A DNA stretch of 64,000 bases from Pseudomonas entomophila (GTDB lineage: Bacteria; Pseudomonadota; Gammaproteobacteria; Pseudomonadales; Pseudomonadaceae), in the NCBI RefSeq assembly GCF_023277925.1, contig NZ_CP063832.1, positions 4,028,501 through 4,092,500 on the forward strand, written 5' to 3'. The notes beneath the pieces are model-generated. The model worked only from the letters and a program-made list of their open reading frames with translations, did no database searches and was not told where the DNA came from. The position numbers were made by a program, and so were the translations under genes. Of the stretch, positions 55,710-64,000 are shown piece by piece (the first letter of the stretch is position 1; every line of letters starts with the position of its first letter).

Positions 55710-56366
55710 ATGCGCCTGGCGTTATTCGACCTGGACAATACCCTCCTCGGCGGCGACAGCGACCACGCCTGGGGTGACTACCTGTGCGAACGGGGTATCC
55801 TCGACCCGGTCGCGTACAAGGCACGCAACGATGCCTTCTACCAGGACTACCTCAACGGCACCCTGGACATGCAGGCCTACCTGGCCTTCTCCATGGAGAT
55901 CCTCGCGGCCAGCGAGCCCGCGCAGTTGGAGTGTTGGCACCGCGAGTTCATGCGCGATTGCATCGAGCCGATCATCCTGCCCAGGGCCGAGGCCCTGCTG
56001 CACCAGCATCGCGAGGCCGGCGACCAGCTGGTGATCATCACTGCTACCAACCGCTTCGTCACCGCGCCCATCGCCCGCCGCCTGGGGGTACGCACCCTGC
56101 TGGCCACCGAATGCCAGACGCAGGATGGGCGCTACACCGGGCGTAGTACCGATATACCGTGTTTTCGTGAAGGCAAGGTGACGCGGTTGAAGCGCTGGAT
56201 GCTGGAGAACGGTTTCGATCTCGAGGGCAGCTGCTTCTATAGCGATTCGCTGAACGATGTGCCGTTGCTGGAGGTGGTGGAGCGGCCGGTGGCGGTGGAT
56301 CCGGATCCGAAATTGCGGGCAGAGGCCGAGCGCAGGGGCTGGGAAATCATCACACTGCGCAACTGA
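55710..56366 (+). CDS. HAD-IB family phosphatase
   Basis: 218 residues. Motif [18 protein letters not shown] (5-21), motif II TATN (about 111-114), motif III Lys in [10 protein letters not shown] and motif [14 protein letters not shown] are all in place; an alpha-helical cap follows motif I (class IB, SerB-like). Substrate not certain. Because HisB here lacks the histidinol-phosphatase domain, this enzyme is a candidate for that step, as has been suggested for its relative in P. aeruginosa; phosphoserine-like substrates are an alternative. Confidence 0.88.
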   Translation: MRLALFDLDNTLLGGDSDHAWGDYLCERGILDPVAYKARNDAFYQDYLNGTLDMQAYLAFSMEILAASEPAQLECWHREFMRDCIEPIILPRAEALLHQHREAGDQLVIITATNRFVTAPIARRLGVRTLLATECQTQDGRYTGRSTDIPCFREGKVTRLKRWMLENGFDLEGSCFYSDSLNDVPLLEVVERPVAVDPDPKLRAEAERRGWEIITLRN

Positions 56367-56376
56367 ACCGACGCGC

Positions 56377-56409
56377 CCTGTAGGAGCCAGCAAGGCTGGC
56401 TCCTACAGG
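56377..56409. repeat. collapsed REP pair: perfect 15-bp palindrome
   Basis: CCTGTAGGAGCCAGC and GCTGGCTCCTACAGG with an AAG loop. Two CCAGC-type REP copies appear fused at their palindromes with the inner halves lost. Placed between convergent genes; a probable terminator. Confidence 0.85.
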
Positions 56410-56422
56410 TTCGGCGCCGCCT

Positions 56423-56848
56423 CTAGACGGGTTTGGCCCCCATCAGGCCGGCGATGGAAAGGAAGCACACCCCGCTGAACACCGCCAACGCCAGGGTGAA
56501 CTTCAGCCCTACCGCTTGCGCCTTGCGCAGCCGGTTCAGGCGCACCAGCAACCACCAGGCGGCGAACGCGCCGAAGGTGTAGATGACGCTGGAGGCCAGC
56601 ACCCAGGCCTGCCCCAGCGGCCAGCCCACCAAGTGCACCAGCCACCAACCGGTGAATGGCATGCTCACCAGGCACAGCCCCATCAGCAGCCATACGAACA
56701 CCAGTGGCCGGCGCAGCAGCTTGCCGTAGGCGTCGGCATCGCCCTTGCGCCGGGCGATGACAGTCCAGGTCGCCAGGCCCAGGGCGCCCAGCAACAGCAG
56801 GGCGGTGGCGAGGATGTGCAGGGTCTTGAGAAGGGTCAGGTGTTCCAT
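56423..56848 (-). CDS. DUF2269 integral membrane protein
   Basis: 141 residues, four membrane helices (about 5-28, 50-72, 80-103, 115-135). KTLHILATALLLLGALGLA with an early His, and PFTGWWLVH, fit the DUF2269 family of unknown function. Co-directional with ilvA upstream (50 bases), so possibly the second gene of that unit. Confidence 0.78.
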   Translation of the reverse strand: MEHLTLLKTLHILATALLLLGALGLATWTVIARRKGDADAYGKLLRRPLVFVWLLMGLCLVSMPFTGWWLVHLVGWPLGQAWVLASSVIYTFGAFAAWWLLVRLNRLRKAQAVGLKFTLALAVFSGVCFLSIAGLMGAKPV

Positions 56849-56897
56849 GTACGGGTGTCCTTAGGCAGGCCGTTGTGCGTCGCCGGCAATGGGTTCA

Positions 56898-58412
56898 TCA
56901 GCCCAAGAATAGCCGGTAGGCCGGGTTCTCGGTCTCGTCCCAGTACGGATAGCCGATCTTGGCCAGCGCCGCCGGCACCAGGTGACGCTCCTCTTCCGGC
57001 ACCTGCAGGCCCGCCACCACGCGACCATCGGCCGCACCATGATTACGGTAGTGGAACATCGAGATGTTCCAGCGCCCGCCCAGCTTGTTGAGGAAGTTGA
57101 ACAGTGCGCCCGGCCGCTCGGGGAATTCGAACCGCAGCACCATCTCGTCGCTGGCCCCCGCCGAGTGGCCGCCGACCATGTGGCGGATATGCAGTTTGGC
57201 CAGCTCGTTGTCGGTCAGGTCGGTAACCGGGAAGCCCTGCTCGGTCAATTGCTGCACCAATGCGGCGCGCGGGTCGGTTTCGGGATGGGTCTGCACGCCA
57301 ACGAAGATGTGTGCTTCGTCCGCAGTGTGCTTGCGGTAGTTGAACTCGGTGATCTGGCGCTTGCCGATCGCCTCGCAGAATGCCTTGAAGCTGCCCGGGC
57401 GCTCGGGGATGGTCACGGCGATGATCGCCTCGCGCTTCTCGCCCAGTTCGGCACGCTCGGCCACATGGCGCAGGCGGTCGAAGTTGACGTTGGCGCCCGA
57501 ATCGATGGCCACCAGGGTCTGGCCCGTCACGCCCTTGAGCTCGACGTACTTCTTGATTCCGGCAACGCCCAATGCGCCGGCAGGTTCGGTGATCGAGCGG
57601 GTATCGTCGTAGATATCCTTGATTGCCGCGCAGATTTCGTCGGTACTGACGGTAATCACCTCGTCCACATGATGGCGGCAGATATCGAAGGTGTGCTGGC
57701 CGATCTGCGCCACCGCCACGCCGTCGGCGAACAACCCGACCTGCGGCAGCACCACGCGCTCGCCCGCGGCCATGGCGGCCTGCAGGCAGTTCGAGTCGTC
57801 CGGCTCGACGCCGATCACCTTGATCTCAGGGCGCAAGTACTTCACGTAGGCGGCAATACCGGCGATCAGCCCGCCACCGCCTACCGGCACGAAGATCGCA
57901 TCGAGCTGGCCTGGGTGCTGGCGCAGGATCTCCATGGCCACGGTGCCCTGGCCGGCGATGGTGTGCGGGTCGTCATAGGGGTGGATGTAGACGAAGCCTT
58001 TCTCGTCGACCAGCTTCAGCGAGTACGCCAGCGCCTCGGGGAAGGAGTCGCCGTGCAGCACCACCTTGCCACCGCGCGAACGCACACCCTCGACTTTGAT
58101 CTCGGGGGTGGTCCTGGGCATCACGATGGTCGCCTTGATGCCCAGCTCACGGGCCGCCAAGGCCACGCCTTGGGCGTGGTTGCCCGCCGAGGCGGTGACC
58201 ACGCCGCGGGCCAGCTCTTGCGCACTCAGTTGCGCCAGCTTGTTGTAGGCCCCGCGGATCTTGAACGAGAACACCGGTTGCAGGTCCTCGCGCTTGAGCA
58301 GGACCGTGTTGCCCAGGCGCTTGCTCAGTTGCCCGGCGCTGTGCAGCGGAGTTTCGACGGCAACGTCATAGACGCGCGAGGTGAGGATCTTCTTGACGTA
58401 CTGTTCGAGCAT
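56898..58412 (-). CDS. ilvA: threonine ammonia-lyase, biosynthetic IlvA
   Basis: 504 residues, the full biosynthetic form. PLP-binding Lys51 in FSFKIRGAYNK; SAGNHAQGVALAA and the PLP-phosphate loop VGGGGLIAG follow. Two ACT-like regulatory domains (about 330-504) carry isoleucine feedback control. It deaminates threonine to 2-oxobutanoate. Divergent from rpiA, a conserved pair in Pseudomonas. Confidence 0.96.
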   Translation of the reverse strand: MLEQYVKKILTSRVYDVAVETPLHSAGQLSKRLGNTVLLKREDLQPVFSFKIRGAYNKLAQLSAQELARGVVTASAGNHAQGVALAARELGIKATIVMPRTTPEIKVEGVRSRGGKVVLHGDSFPEALAYSLKLVDEKGFVYIHPYDDPHTIAGQGTVAMEILRQHPGQLDAIFVPVGGGGLIAGIAAYVKYLRPEIKVIGVEPDDSNCLQAAMAAGERVVLPQVGLFADGVAVAQIGQHTFDICRHHVDEVITVSTDEICAAIKDIYDDTRSITEPAGALGVAGIKKYVELKGVTGQTLVAIDSGANVNFDRLRHVAERAELGEKREAIIAVTIPERPGSFKAFCEAIGKRQITEFNYRKHTADEAHIFVGVQTHPETDPRAALVQQLTEQGFPVTDLTDNELAKLHIRHMVGGHSAGASDEMVLRFEFPERPGALFNFLNKLGGRWNISMFHYRNHGAADGRVVAGLQVPEEERHLVPAALAKIGYPYWDETENPAYRLFLG

Positions 58413-58545
58413 CGGAAAGCATCACTGGGCCGCGGGACAAGGCCTGGGAGTCTAACGCAGCGTCACGTCGGGCAGCCACAGCAAAGCCGTCGGAGCCGTT
58501 ATACTAGGCAACTTTGAAATCCGCCCTGCCCCTCCCGGAGCCCGC

Positions 58546-59220
58546 ATGACCCAGGACCAACTCAAACAGGCCGTCGCCCAGGCCGCCGTCGACCTCATCC
58601 TGCCCAAGCTGGATGAAAAAAGCGTCGTCGGCGTTGGCACCGGCTCCACCGCCAACTTCTTCATCGACGCCCTGGCCCAGCACAAAACTGCCTTCGACGG
58701 CGCCGTCGCCAGCTCCGAAGCCACCGCCCAGCGCCTGAAAGGCCATGGCATCCCGGTCTACGAGCTGAACAGCGTCAGCGAGCTGGAGTTCTACGTGGAC
58801 GGCGCCGACGAGAGCGACGCCCACCTGAACCTGATCAAGGGCGGCGGCGCGGCCCTGACCCGCGAGAAAATCGTCGCGGCGGTGGCCAAGACCTTCATCT
58901 GCATCGCCGACGCCAGCAAGCTGGTACCCGTGCTGGGCGCCTTCCCGCTGCCGGTCGAGGTCATCCCCATGGCCCGCAGCCACGTGGCGCGCCAGCTGGT
59001 CAAGCTGGGCGGCGACCCGGTCTACCGCGAGGGCGTGGTGACCGACAACGGCAACGTCATCCTCGACGTGCACAACCTGCAGATCACCAACCCGGTGGAG
59101 CTGGAAAGCCAGATCAACGCCATCGTCGGCGTGGTCACCAACGGCCTGTTCGCGGCGCGGCCGGCGGATGTGCTGCTGCTGGGTACCGCCGAAGGCGTGA
59201 AGACCCTCAAGGCCGAGTAA
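58546..59220 (+). CDS. rpiA: ribose-5-phosphate isomerase A
   Basis: 224 residues. [15 protein letters not shown] (about 28-42) binds phosphate, [20 protein letters not shown] (84-103) has the catalytic Asp pair, and the Lys/Glu segment [22 protein letters not shown] follows in parts. Normal length. Interconverts ribose-5-P and ribulose-5-P. A TATACT at 58500-58505 may be its -10. Confidence 0.97.
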   Translation: MTQDQLKQAVAQAAVDLILPKLDEKSVVGVGTGSTANFFIDALAQHKTAFDGAVASSEATAQRLKGHGIPVYELNSVSELEFYVDGADESDAHLNLIKGGGAALTREKIVAAVAKTFICIADASKLVPVLGAFPLPVEVIPMARSHVARQLVKLGGDPVYREGVVTDNGNVILDVHNLQITNPVELESQINAIVGVVTNGLFAARPADVLLLGTAEGVKTLKAE

Positions 59221-59231
59221 GCAACACTGCC

Positions 59232-59317
59232 TCTGTAGGGGCCAGCCTCACTGGCGAACCGCGTCCGCCCCGGCAACCGAGGGCCTGCTCGTTCGCCAGC
59301 AAGGCTGGCTCCTACAG
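59232..59317. repeat. REP pair, GCCAGC type
   Basis: CTGTAGGGGCCAGCCTCACT and GCCAGCAAGGCTGGCTCC with TACAG edge, between convergent rpiA and the SdiA-regulated gene. The left copy is more diverged. Confidence 0.78.
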
Positions 59318-59319
59318 TG

Positions 59320-60219
59320 TCATGGCTGCTTGAACACGTAGAACAGGTTCGGCTCACTGACCAGGTAGATGGTCCCGGCATCGTCCATCGCAATCCCTTC
59401 CGCCTGCGGCACTGTCTGCTTCAGCCCCTGCATCCCCTTGCGCAACGACAGGGTGCTCAACGGCCGCCCCTTCACATCCAGCTCCAGCACCAGCCGCGAC
59501 TCATCCGACAGGGCCAGCAGATGCCCACTGCGCTCGTCGAACTGCAGGCTGGACAAGTCCCGTACGAACAACCCCTTGTCGCGCTTGCGGTCCTGCACCA
59601 CATGCACAGCGTAAGGCTTGTCCGGGTTGTCATGGGGGAAACCATGCACCTCGTAGATCATCATCGGGTCGCGCTCCTTGGCCACGAACAGGCGCTTGCC
59701 CGTCGAATCGTAGGCCAACCCCTCGAAGCCCTTGTTGCCATTGAGGCCGATGCCCAGTGACAGCTGCTCGGCATCGTTGGCATCGAGGAACAGGGTGTCA
59801 TCCTCCAGGCGCACGCGGATCAGCCGCTGCTGGCGCTCATCGGTAATCACGTAGCTGTTGGGGCCCACGTACTCCACGGCCTCGGGGTCGCCGAAACCGG
59901 TCAGCGGCACGCGGCGCAGGATGCGCCCGTCCAACGACAGCTCGATCAGCTCGGAACGGGCGTTGGTGACCGTGAACAGGCTCTTGCGGTCCGGGTCGTA
60001 GGTCAGGGCCGATAGATCGTCGTCCAGCCCTTCGATGGGCTGTGCCTCGACCGCTACCCGATAGCGGTCCAGCCCCATGCTCTGCTCAGCCGGCTGCCAC
60101 CAGGCCCGCAGGTTGAACCAGCCGCGCTCGAACAGGCGGAACTCCTGGGCTGCCGCACCCAGGACGAGCAAGGCGGCAAGCACGGTTAAAGCGAGGGTGA
60201 GGCGGTAACGACGGCGCAT
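59320..60219 (-). CDS. SdiA-regulated family protein, copy 1
   Basis: 299 residues. A single N-terminal hydrophobic anchor (about 8-25) is followed by a six-bladed beta-propeller-like domain: DDLSALTYDPDRKSLFTVTN, GDPEAVEYVGPNSYVITDER, NKGFEGLAYDSTGKRLFVAK, QAEGIAMDDAGTIYLVSEPN. These repeats define the SdiA-regulated (YjiK-like) family. Function unknown; periplasmic, membrane-tethered. Tandem paralogue of the next gene upstream. Confidence 0.85.
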   Translation of the reverse strand: MRRRYRLTLALTVLAALLVLGAAAQEFRLFERGWFNLRAWWQPAEQSMGLDRYRVAVEAQPIEGLDDDLSALTYDPDRKSLFTVTNARSELIELSLDGRILRRVPLTGFGDPEAVEYVGPNSYVITDERQQRLIRVRLEDDTLFLDANDAEQLSLGIGLNGNKGFEGLAYDSTGKRLFVAKERDPMMIYEVHGFPHDNPDKPYAVHVVQDRKRDKGLFVRDLSSLQFDERSGHLLALSDESRLVLELDVKGRPLSTLSLRKGMQGLKQTVPQAEGIAMDDAGTIYLVSEPNLFYVFKQP

Positions 60220-60309
60220 GGAGGCAGACTCGGCAAAGGGGACGCGAATCTAACCATCAACAACTGAAGCAAACCTTAATGCCGTCGTCGAATTGCCCCG
60301 GTGGCAGTG

Positions 60310-61236
60310 TCAGTGCTTCCTGAAACGATAGAACAGGTTAGGTTCGCTGACGAAGTAAAGGTTGCCCTTGTCGTCCATGGCCACGCCTTCGGCGCGTGGG
60401 ATGGTGTCCTTCAGGCCATTGAAGCCACCCAGCAGGGTCATGAAGCTGACCTGCTCACCTTTCTCGTCCAGTTCCAGCAGCATGTTCGAATCCGCCGACA
60501 GCACCAGCAGGTGCCCCGTGCGTGGGTCGACGCTCAAGGCCGACAGGTTGCGCAGGTCAAGCTCATCGCTGGGCAGTACTTGCTTGTCCCCGATGAGCGG
60601 GCCATGCCCGTTGGTGCTCCAGGCGTACAGCGTAGGCGGGCGCTCCTCGCCGATGAGCAGGCGCTGGCGCATCGGGTCCCAGGCCACGGCCTCGAAACCT
60701 TTGTTGCTCTTGACCGACTCGCCCAGGTCGTAGCTCTTGAAATCGGTGCGTGATAGCGAAGTGGTAGTAGCGTCCACCTTGACCAGGGTCAAGTCGTGGC
60801 GGCGCTCGTCGGTGATCGCGATCTGCCCGTCCTCGAGCACGGCGACACCCTCGGGATTGTCCCAACCCTGCAAGGGGATCTTGCGCAGCACATCGCCATC
60901 CAGGCTCAACTCGGCCAGGAACGGGTGTTTGCCCATGACGGCGAACAAGGTGCGGGTATGCGGGTTGAAGGCCACGTCCGAGGCTTCATCCTCCTCCATG
61001 CCCGCCAATGGCTTGGCATCGATATCCACCACGTAATCTGGCAACCAGATGCTTTCCTGGCGCTCGGCAGAGGTTTCGAAGCGCTCCTTCAGCCACAGCA
61101 GGCCACGGTCATCCCAGTGCATGGCCACGACCACGCCATAGCTGATCACCGCCAAGGCGGTAATGCCGATCAGCCAGCGCAGCGACGCGCGGCGTTTGGG
61201 TGCAGGCGGGAGGGATGCACGGGTAGAAGTGGCCAT
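60310..61236 (-). CDS. SdiA-regulated family protein, copy 2
   Basis: 308 residues with the same layout as copy 1: an N-terminal anchor (about 18-40) and a repeat-rich propeller domain (DEASDVAFNPHTRTLFAVMG, DNPEGVAVLEDGQIAITDER, NKGFEAVAWDPMRQRLLIGE, RAEGVAMDDKGNLYFVSEPN). The two products share motif order and the C-terminal LVSEPNLFY/FVSEPNLFY segment, so they arose by tandem duplication. Starts upstream of copy 1 with a 90-base gap; likely one transcript. Confidence 0.85.
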   Translation of the reverse strand: MATSTRASLPPAPKRRASLRWLIGITALAVISYGVVVAMHWDDRGLLWLKERFETSAERQESIWLPDYVVDIDAKPLAGMEEDEASDVAFNPHTRTLFAVMGKHPFLAELSLDGDVLRKIPLQGWDNPEGVAVLEDGQIAITDERRHDLTLVKVDATTTSLSRTDFKSYDLGESVKSNKGFEAVAWDPMRQRLLIGEERPPTLYAWSTNGHGPLIGDKQVLPSDELDLRNLSALSVDPRTGHLLVLSADSNMLLELDEKGEQVSFMTLLGGFNGLKDTIPRAEGVAMDDKGNLYFVSEPNLFYRFRKH

Positions 61237-61358
61237 TGAAGGAAAGTCCTGAAAGCGAGCGGTGAGGTATAGCCCAATGCCGACGAAAATGCGCAGGTTT
61301 GCGCATTATCCGCATCGATTGTGAAAAAAATGGCAACGACCACCCGCGGTCAGGGAAA

Positions 61359-61380
61359 CGGCGGCGGTATCACGCCGCCG
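61359..61380 (-). terminator. GC hairpin after the FAH-family gene
   Basis: CGGCGGCG and CGCCGCCG arms with a six-base loop; on the minus strand TTTCCC follows. Ten bases after the FAH-family stop. Weak T-run, so moderate confidence. Confidence 0.45.
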
Positions 61381-61390
61381 CGGCAAAAGG

Positions 61391-62056
61391 TCAGAGCACG
61401 CGCCCTTCGAAACGACTTGCGCCCAGAAGTTCCAACACTAGCTCGTCACCCACGTTGAGCGGGCCGACACCGGCCGGAGTGCCGGTGAGGATGACATCGC
61501 CTGGCTGCAGCGAGAAATGCCCGGCGATGTGCTGGATGATCGGCACGATCGGGTTGAGCATCATCGCGCTGCTGCCGTCCTGACGCACTTCACCGTTGAT
61601 GGTCAGGCGGATACCGATATCGGTGACATCCTCGAACGTACCAGCCGAAACGAACGGCGGCAGTACACAGGCGCCATCGAAGCTCTTGGCCAGCTCCCAC
61701 GGCAGGCCCTTTTCCTTCAGTTTCGCCTGCACCTCACGCAGGGTGAGGTCGAGCGCCGGCGCGTAGCCGGAAATGGCGTCGAGCACCTCTTCCTCGGACG
61801 GCGCAGTGGACAGCGGCTTGCCCAGCAGCACGGCGATTTCCGCTTCGTAATGCACCGAGCCACGCTCGGTCGGGATCTTGAAGCCGCCTTCCAGGGGCAC
61901 CACGCAGCTACCGGGCTTGATGAACAGCAGTGGCTCGCTGGGGATGGGGTTGTCCAGTTCCTTGGCGTGCTCGGCGTAGTTGCGGCCGATGCACACCACC
62001 TTGCCCAGCGGGTAATGGATACGGGTGCCGTCTACATACTGGTGCTGGTAACTCAT
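61391..62056 (-). CDS. fumarylacetoacetate hydrolase family protein
   Basis: 221 residues, single-domain FAH type. VVCIGRNYAEHAKELDNP (20-37), FIKPGSCVV, and the metal-binding HYEAEIAVLLG (E..E..D pattern completed by LDLTLREVQ) are present; GDVILTGTPAGVGPL is the C-terminal signature. Members are acylpyruvases or oxaloacetate decarboxylases (YcgM/FAHD1-like). The oxidase gene starts immediately upstream (25 bases), an operon conserved in pseudomonads. Confidence 0.88.
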   Translation of the reverse strand: MSYQHQYVDGTRIHYPLGKVVCIGRNYAEHAKELDNPIPSEPLLFIKPGSCVVPLEGGFKIPTERGSVHYEAEIAVLLGKPLSTAPSEEEVLDAISGYAPALDLTLREVQAKLKEKGLPWELAKSFDGACVLPPFVSAGTFEDVTDIGIRLTINGEVRQDGSSAMMLNPIVPIIQHIAGHFSLQPGDVILTGTPAGVGPLNVGDELVLELLGASRFEGRVL

Positions 62057-62081
62057 GGCCGACTCCTGTGAACACTGCTTT

Positions 62082-63479
62082 TTATTCGGGAGCGAAGATC
62101 TTACCCGGATTCATGATGCCGTTAGGGTCGAACACGGCCTTGATCGCCTTCATGCAGGCGATTTCATCCGCCGAGCGGCTGTAACCCAGGTAGTCGCGCT
62201 TGGTCATGCCCACGCCGTGCTCGGCGGAGATCGAGCCGTTGTAGCGCTCGACGATCTCGAATACCCACTTGTTGACCTTTGTGCAGGAGGCGAAGAAATC
62301 GTCCTTGGTCATGTGGTCGGGCTTGAGGATGTTCAGGTGCAGGTTGCCGTCGCCGATATGGCCGTACCAGACCACTTCGTAGTCTGGGTAGTGTTTGCCG
62401 ACGATGGCATCGATATCGCGCAGGAACGCCGGCACTTTCGACACGGTGACCGAAATATCGTTCTTGTAGGGTGTCCAGTGGGAGATGGTCTCGGACAGGT
62501 ACTCGCGCAGCTTCCACAGGTTCTTCAGCTGGGTTTCACTCTGGCTCATCACCCCGTCCAACACCCAGCCCTGTTCGACGCAGTGCTCGAAGGTGGTCAG
62601 CGCCTCGTTGGCCACCTCCTCGGTGCTGGCCTCGAACTCCAGCAGTGCGTAGAACGGGCAGTCAGTCTCGAAGGGCGCCGGCACATCGCCACGGGCGAGG
62701 ATCTTGGCCAGGCCCTTGTCGGAGAAGAACTCGAAGGCCGTGAGGTCGAGTTTGCCCTGGAAAGCGTGCAGCACCGGCATGATCGAGTCGAAGTCCGGCG
62801 TGCCCAGCACCATCGCGGTGAGGTTGCGCGGTGCACGGTCCAGGCGCATGGTCGCCTCGACCACGAAGCCCAGCGTACCCTCGGCGCCGATGAACAGCTG
62901 GCGCAGGTCGTAGCCGGTGGCGTTCTTGATCAGGTCCTTGTTCAGTTCCAGCAGCTCGCCCTTGCCGGTGACCACCTTGAGCCCGGCGACCCAGTTACGG
63001 GTCATGCCGTAGCGAATCACCTTGATCCCGCCGGCATTGGTGCCGATATTGCCGCCGATCTGGCTGGAGCCGCTGGAAGCAAAGTCAACGGGGTAGTACA
63101 GCCCCTGGTCTTCGGCAAACTGCTGCAGTTGGCGGGTGATCACCCCGGGTTGGCAGACCACGGTGCGGTCGAACTCATTGAAACCGAGGATCTGGTTCAT
63201 GTAGTCGAAGGCCACCACCACCTCGCCGTGGGCAGCGACCGCGCCGCCCGACAGCCCGGTACGCCCACCGGACGGCACCAAGGCAACCTTGTGCCGGTTC
63301 GCCCAGCGAACGATGGCCTGCACTTGCTCGATGGATTTAGGGAAGACGATGGCGCTGGGCGCGGGCGGATAGTGCTTGGTCCAGTCCTTGCCATACGTCT
63401 CGAGCGAGGCGGCATCGGTGAGGACCTTGCCAGGGTCGACCAGGGTCATCAGCTCATCAATTACCACGGACTGGGTCAT
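62082..63479 (-). CDS. FAD-linked oxidase (D-2-hydroxyglutarate dehydrogenase-like)
   Basis: 465 residues from ATG 63479; another in-frame ATG lies eight codons upstream (63503). The N-terminal PCMH-type FAD domain has VPSGGRTGLSGGAVA and GGNIGTNAGG; the C-terminal FAD-oxidase C domain has WYGHIGDGNLHLN and SAEHGVG, the catalytic/metal His set. Matches the D-2-hydroxyglutarate/D-lactate dehydrogenase group. Divergent from serA: SerA can reduce 2-oxoglutarate to D-2-hydroxyglutarate, which such an enzyme recycles, a pairing known from P. stutzeri. Confidence 0.87.
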   Translation of the reverse strand: MTQSVVIDELMTLVDPGKVLTDAASLETYGKDWTKHYPPAPSAIVFPKSIEQVQAIVRWANRHKVALVPSGGRTGLSGGAVAAHGEVVVAFDYMNQILGFNEFDRTVVCQPGVITRQLQQFAEDQGLYYPVDFASSGSSQIGGNIGTNAGGIKVIRYGMTRNWVAGLKVVTGKGELLELNKDLIKNATGYDLRQLFIGAEGTLGFVVEATMRLDRAPRNLTAMVLGTPDFDSIMPVLHAFQGKLDLTAFEFFSDKGLAKILARGDVPAPFETDCPFYALLEFEASTEEVANEALTTFEHCVEQGWVLDGVMSQSETQLKNLWKLREYLSETISHWTPYKNDISVTVSKVPAFLRDIDAIVGKHYPDYEVVWYGHIGDGNLHLNILKPDHMTKDDFFASCTKVNKWVFEIVERYNGSISAEHGVGMTKRDYLGYSRSADEIACMKAIKAVFDPNGIMNPGKIFAPE

Positions 63480-63554
63480 CGCTGGAACTCTCGACTTATT
63501 CATAGTCACCCTGAGCACGCTTCACCTGTCGGGATAAGCTCAGATCAGGTCGCG

Positions 63555-63566
63555 TATGCTAGCATA
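63555..63566. promoter_or_regulatory. palindrome in the serA divergent promoter region
   Basis: TATGCTAGCATA is a perfect 12-base dyad lying between the two divergent genes, and either half resembles a -10 hexamer (TATGCT). No clear -35 on either side. Confidence 0.3.
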
Positions 63567-63649
63567 GCCCTCCCGCTGTTCGTGCTAAGGCCGACGCCGC
63601 GCCGCTTCACCCTCCTCGCCATTTTTCTCCGGGATACAGGTTTACGCAG

Positions 63650-64000
63650 ATGAGCAAGACTTCTCTCGACAAGAGCAAGATCAGGTTCCTTCTTCTTGAA
63701 GGCGTCCACCAGAATGCGGTGGATATCCTCAAGGCTGCCGGGTACAGCAACATCGAGTACCTCACCGGCTCGCTGCCGGACGCCGAGCTGAAGGAAAAGA
63801 TCGCCGATGCCCACTTCATCGGCATCCGCTCGCGCACCCAGCTGACCGAAGAGGTCTTCGACTGTGCGAAGAAACTGGTCGCGGTAGGCTGCTTCTGCAT
63901 CGGCACCAACCAGGTCGACCTGAACGCGGCCCGCGAGCGCGGCATCGCGGTGTTCAACGCCCCGTACTCCAACACCCGCTCGGTGGCTGAACTGGTGCTG
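63650..64000 (+). CDS. serA: D-3-phosphoglycerate dehydrogenase SerA, 5' part
   Basis: The first 117 codons are in the window; the gene continues past its right edge. MSKTSLDKSKIRFLLLEGVH is the usual start, followed by IGIRSRTQLTEEVF and GCFCIGTNQVDLNAARERGI, the substrate-domain motifs of SerA. The NAD-binding and ACT domains would lie outside. First step of serine synthesis. Divergent from the FAD-linked oxidase. Confidence 0.96.
   Translation, partial: MSKTSLDKSKIRFLLLEGVHQNAVDILKAAGYSNIEYLTGSLPDAELKEKIADAHFIGIRSRTQLTEEVFDCAKKLVAVGCFCIGTNQVDLNAARERGIAVFNAPYSNTRSVAELVL

Noticed and set aside
58499..58505. TATACT as a definite rpiA promoter
   Set aside because: A good -10 but no matching -35 at proper spacing, so it is mentioned only in the gene entry.
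62055..63653. 532-codon frame opposite the FAD-linked oxidase
   Set aside because: Shadow of a well-conserved enzyme gene; product is compositionally biased.

Overview
The window is high-GC gammaproteobacterial chromosome. Gene content and order point to the Pseudomonas putida group: a carnitine/glycine-betaine catabolic block beside hisBHAF, AsmA-mutY-yggX-tRNA-Phe, an Art-type amino-acid ABC operon, cadA/cadR, and thyA-lgt, rppH-ptsP, ilvA/rpiA and serA. Intergenic spaces carry many REP-type palindromes with a GTAGGAGC core, as in this group. The species assignment is inference; no 16S gene is present.

Layout. 0.3-1.9 kb: an LprI-like secreted protein and a secreted metallophosphoesterase. 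1.9-15 kb: quaternary-amine catabolism. CdhR regulates caiX (carnitine-binding protein), a betainyl-CoA thiolase (BKACE), L-carnitine dehydrogenase and betainyl-CoA thioesterase; then come GbdR, L-serine dehydratase and the CbcXWV choline/betaine importer. Carnitine is taken up, oxidised to 3-dehydrocarnitine, converted to betainyl-CoA plus acetoacetate, and hydrolysed to glycine betaine; betaine carbon leaves through glycine and serine to pyruvate. A lower-GC lipoprotein metalloprotease gene sits inside this block. 15-18 kb: hisB-hisH-DUF2164-hisA-hisF. 18-24 kb: an OFA-family MFS transporter, AsmA, MutY, YggX and tRNA-Phe. 24.4-26.1 kb: a convergent accessory pair, a T4-beta-like (sce7725-type) protein and an sce7726-type nuclease-like protein, with overlapping stop codons. 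26-33 kb: PPK2, a conserved hypothetical, an amino-acid permease and an ArtPJQM-type ABC operon. 33-37 kb: a methyltransferase, an MdtIJ-like SMR pair, a DUF2975/XRE pair and small lipoproteins.

37.26-41.60 kb is the most unusual part. It is a small genomic island in the 3' half of tRNA-Thr(TGT), bounded by 76/75-bp direct repeats (attL/attR) that differ by one base. Paired GTGTCCACA-like repeats lie just inside both ends. It carries a scrambled phage baseplate remnant and an AT-rich two-gene unit on the minus strand: a 592-aa protein joining a DUF262 (ParB-like, GmrS-type) domain to a Schlafen AlbA_2-type domain, followed by a 165-aa protein of no family I recognise. No integrase remains. 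This looks like a compact, possibly undescribed anti-phage module.

41.6-45 kb: a complete copper nitrite reductase gene (nirK) behind a well-placed candidate Anr/FNR site, a DUF3079 protein, a large unknown and a HicAB toxin-antitoxin pair whose toxin start codon looks mutated. 45-64 kb: conserved chromosome with a LysR regulator, cadA/cadR with its MerR-type operator, TauE-lgt-thyA, an NRDE protein, rppH-ptsP, a HAD-IB phosphatase, ilvA, rpiA, two tandem SdiA-regulated-type proteins, an FAH-family protein, an FAD-linked oxidase, and the 5' part of serA cut by the window edge. As I remember P. putida KT2440, the left block (his/carnitine) and right block (cadA-serA) lie on opposite sides of oriC, so this order suggests an origin-spanning inversion with an endpoint between about 33 and 45 kb.
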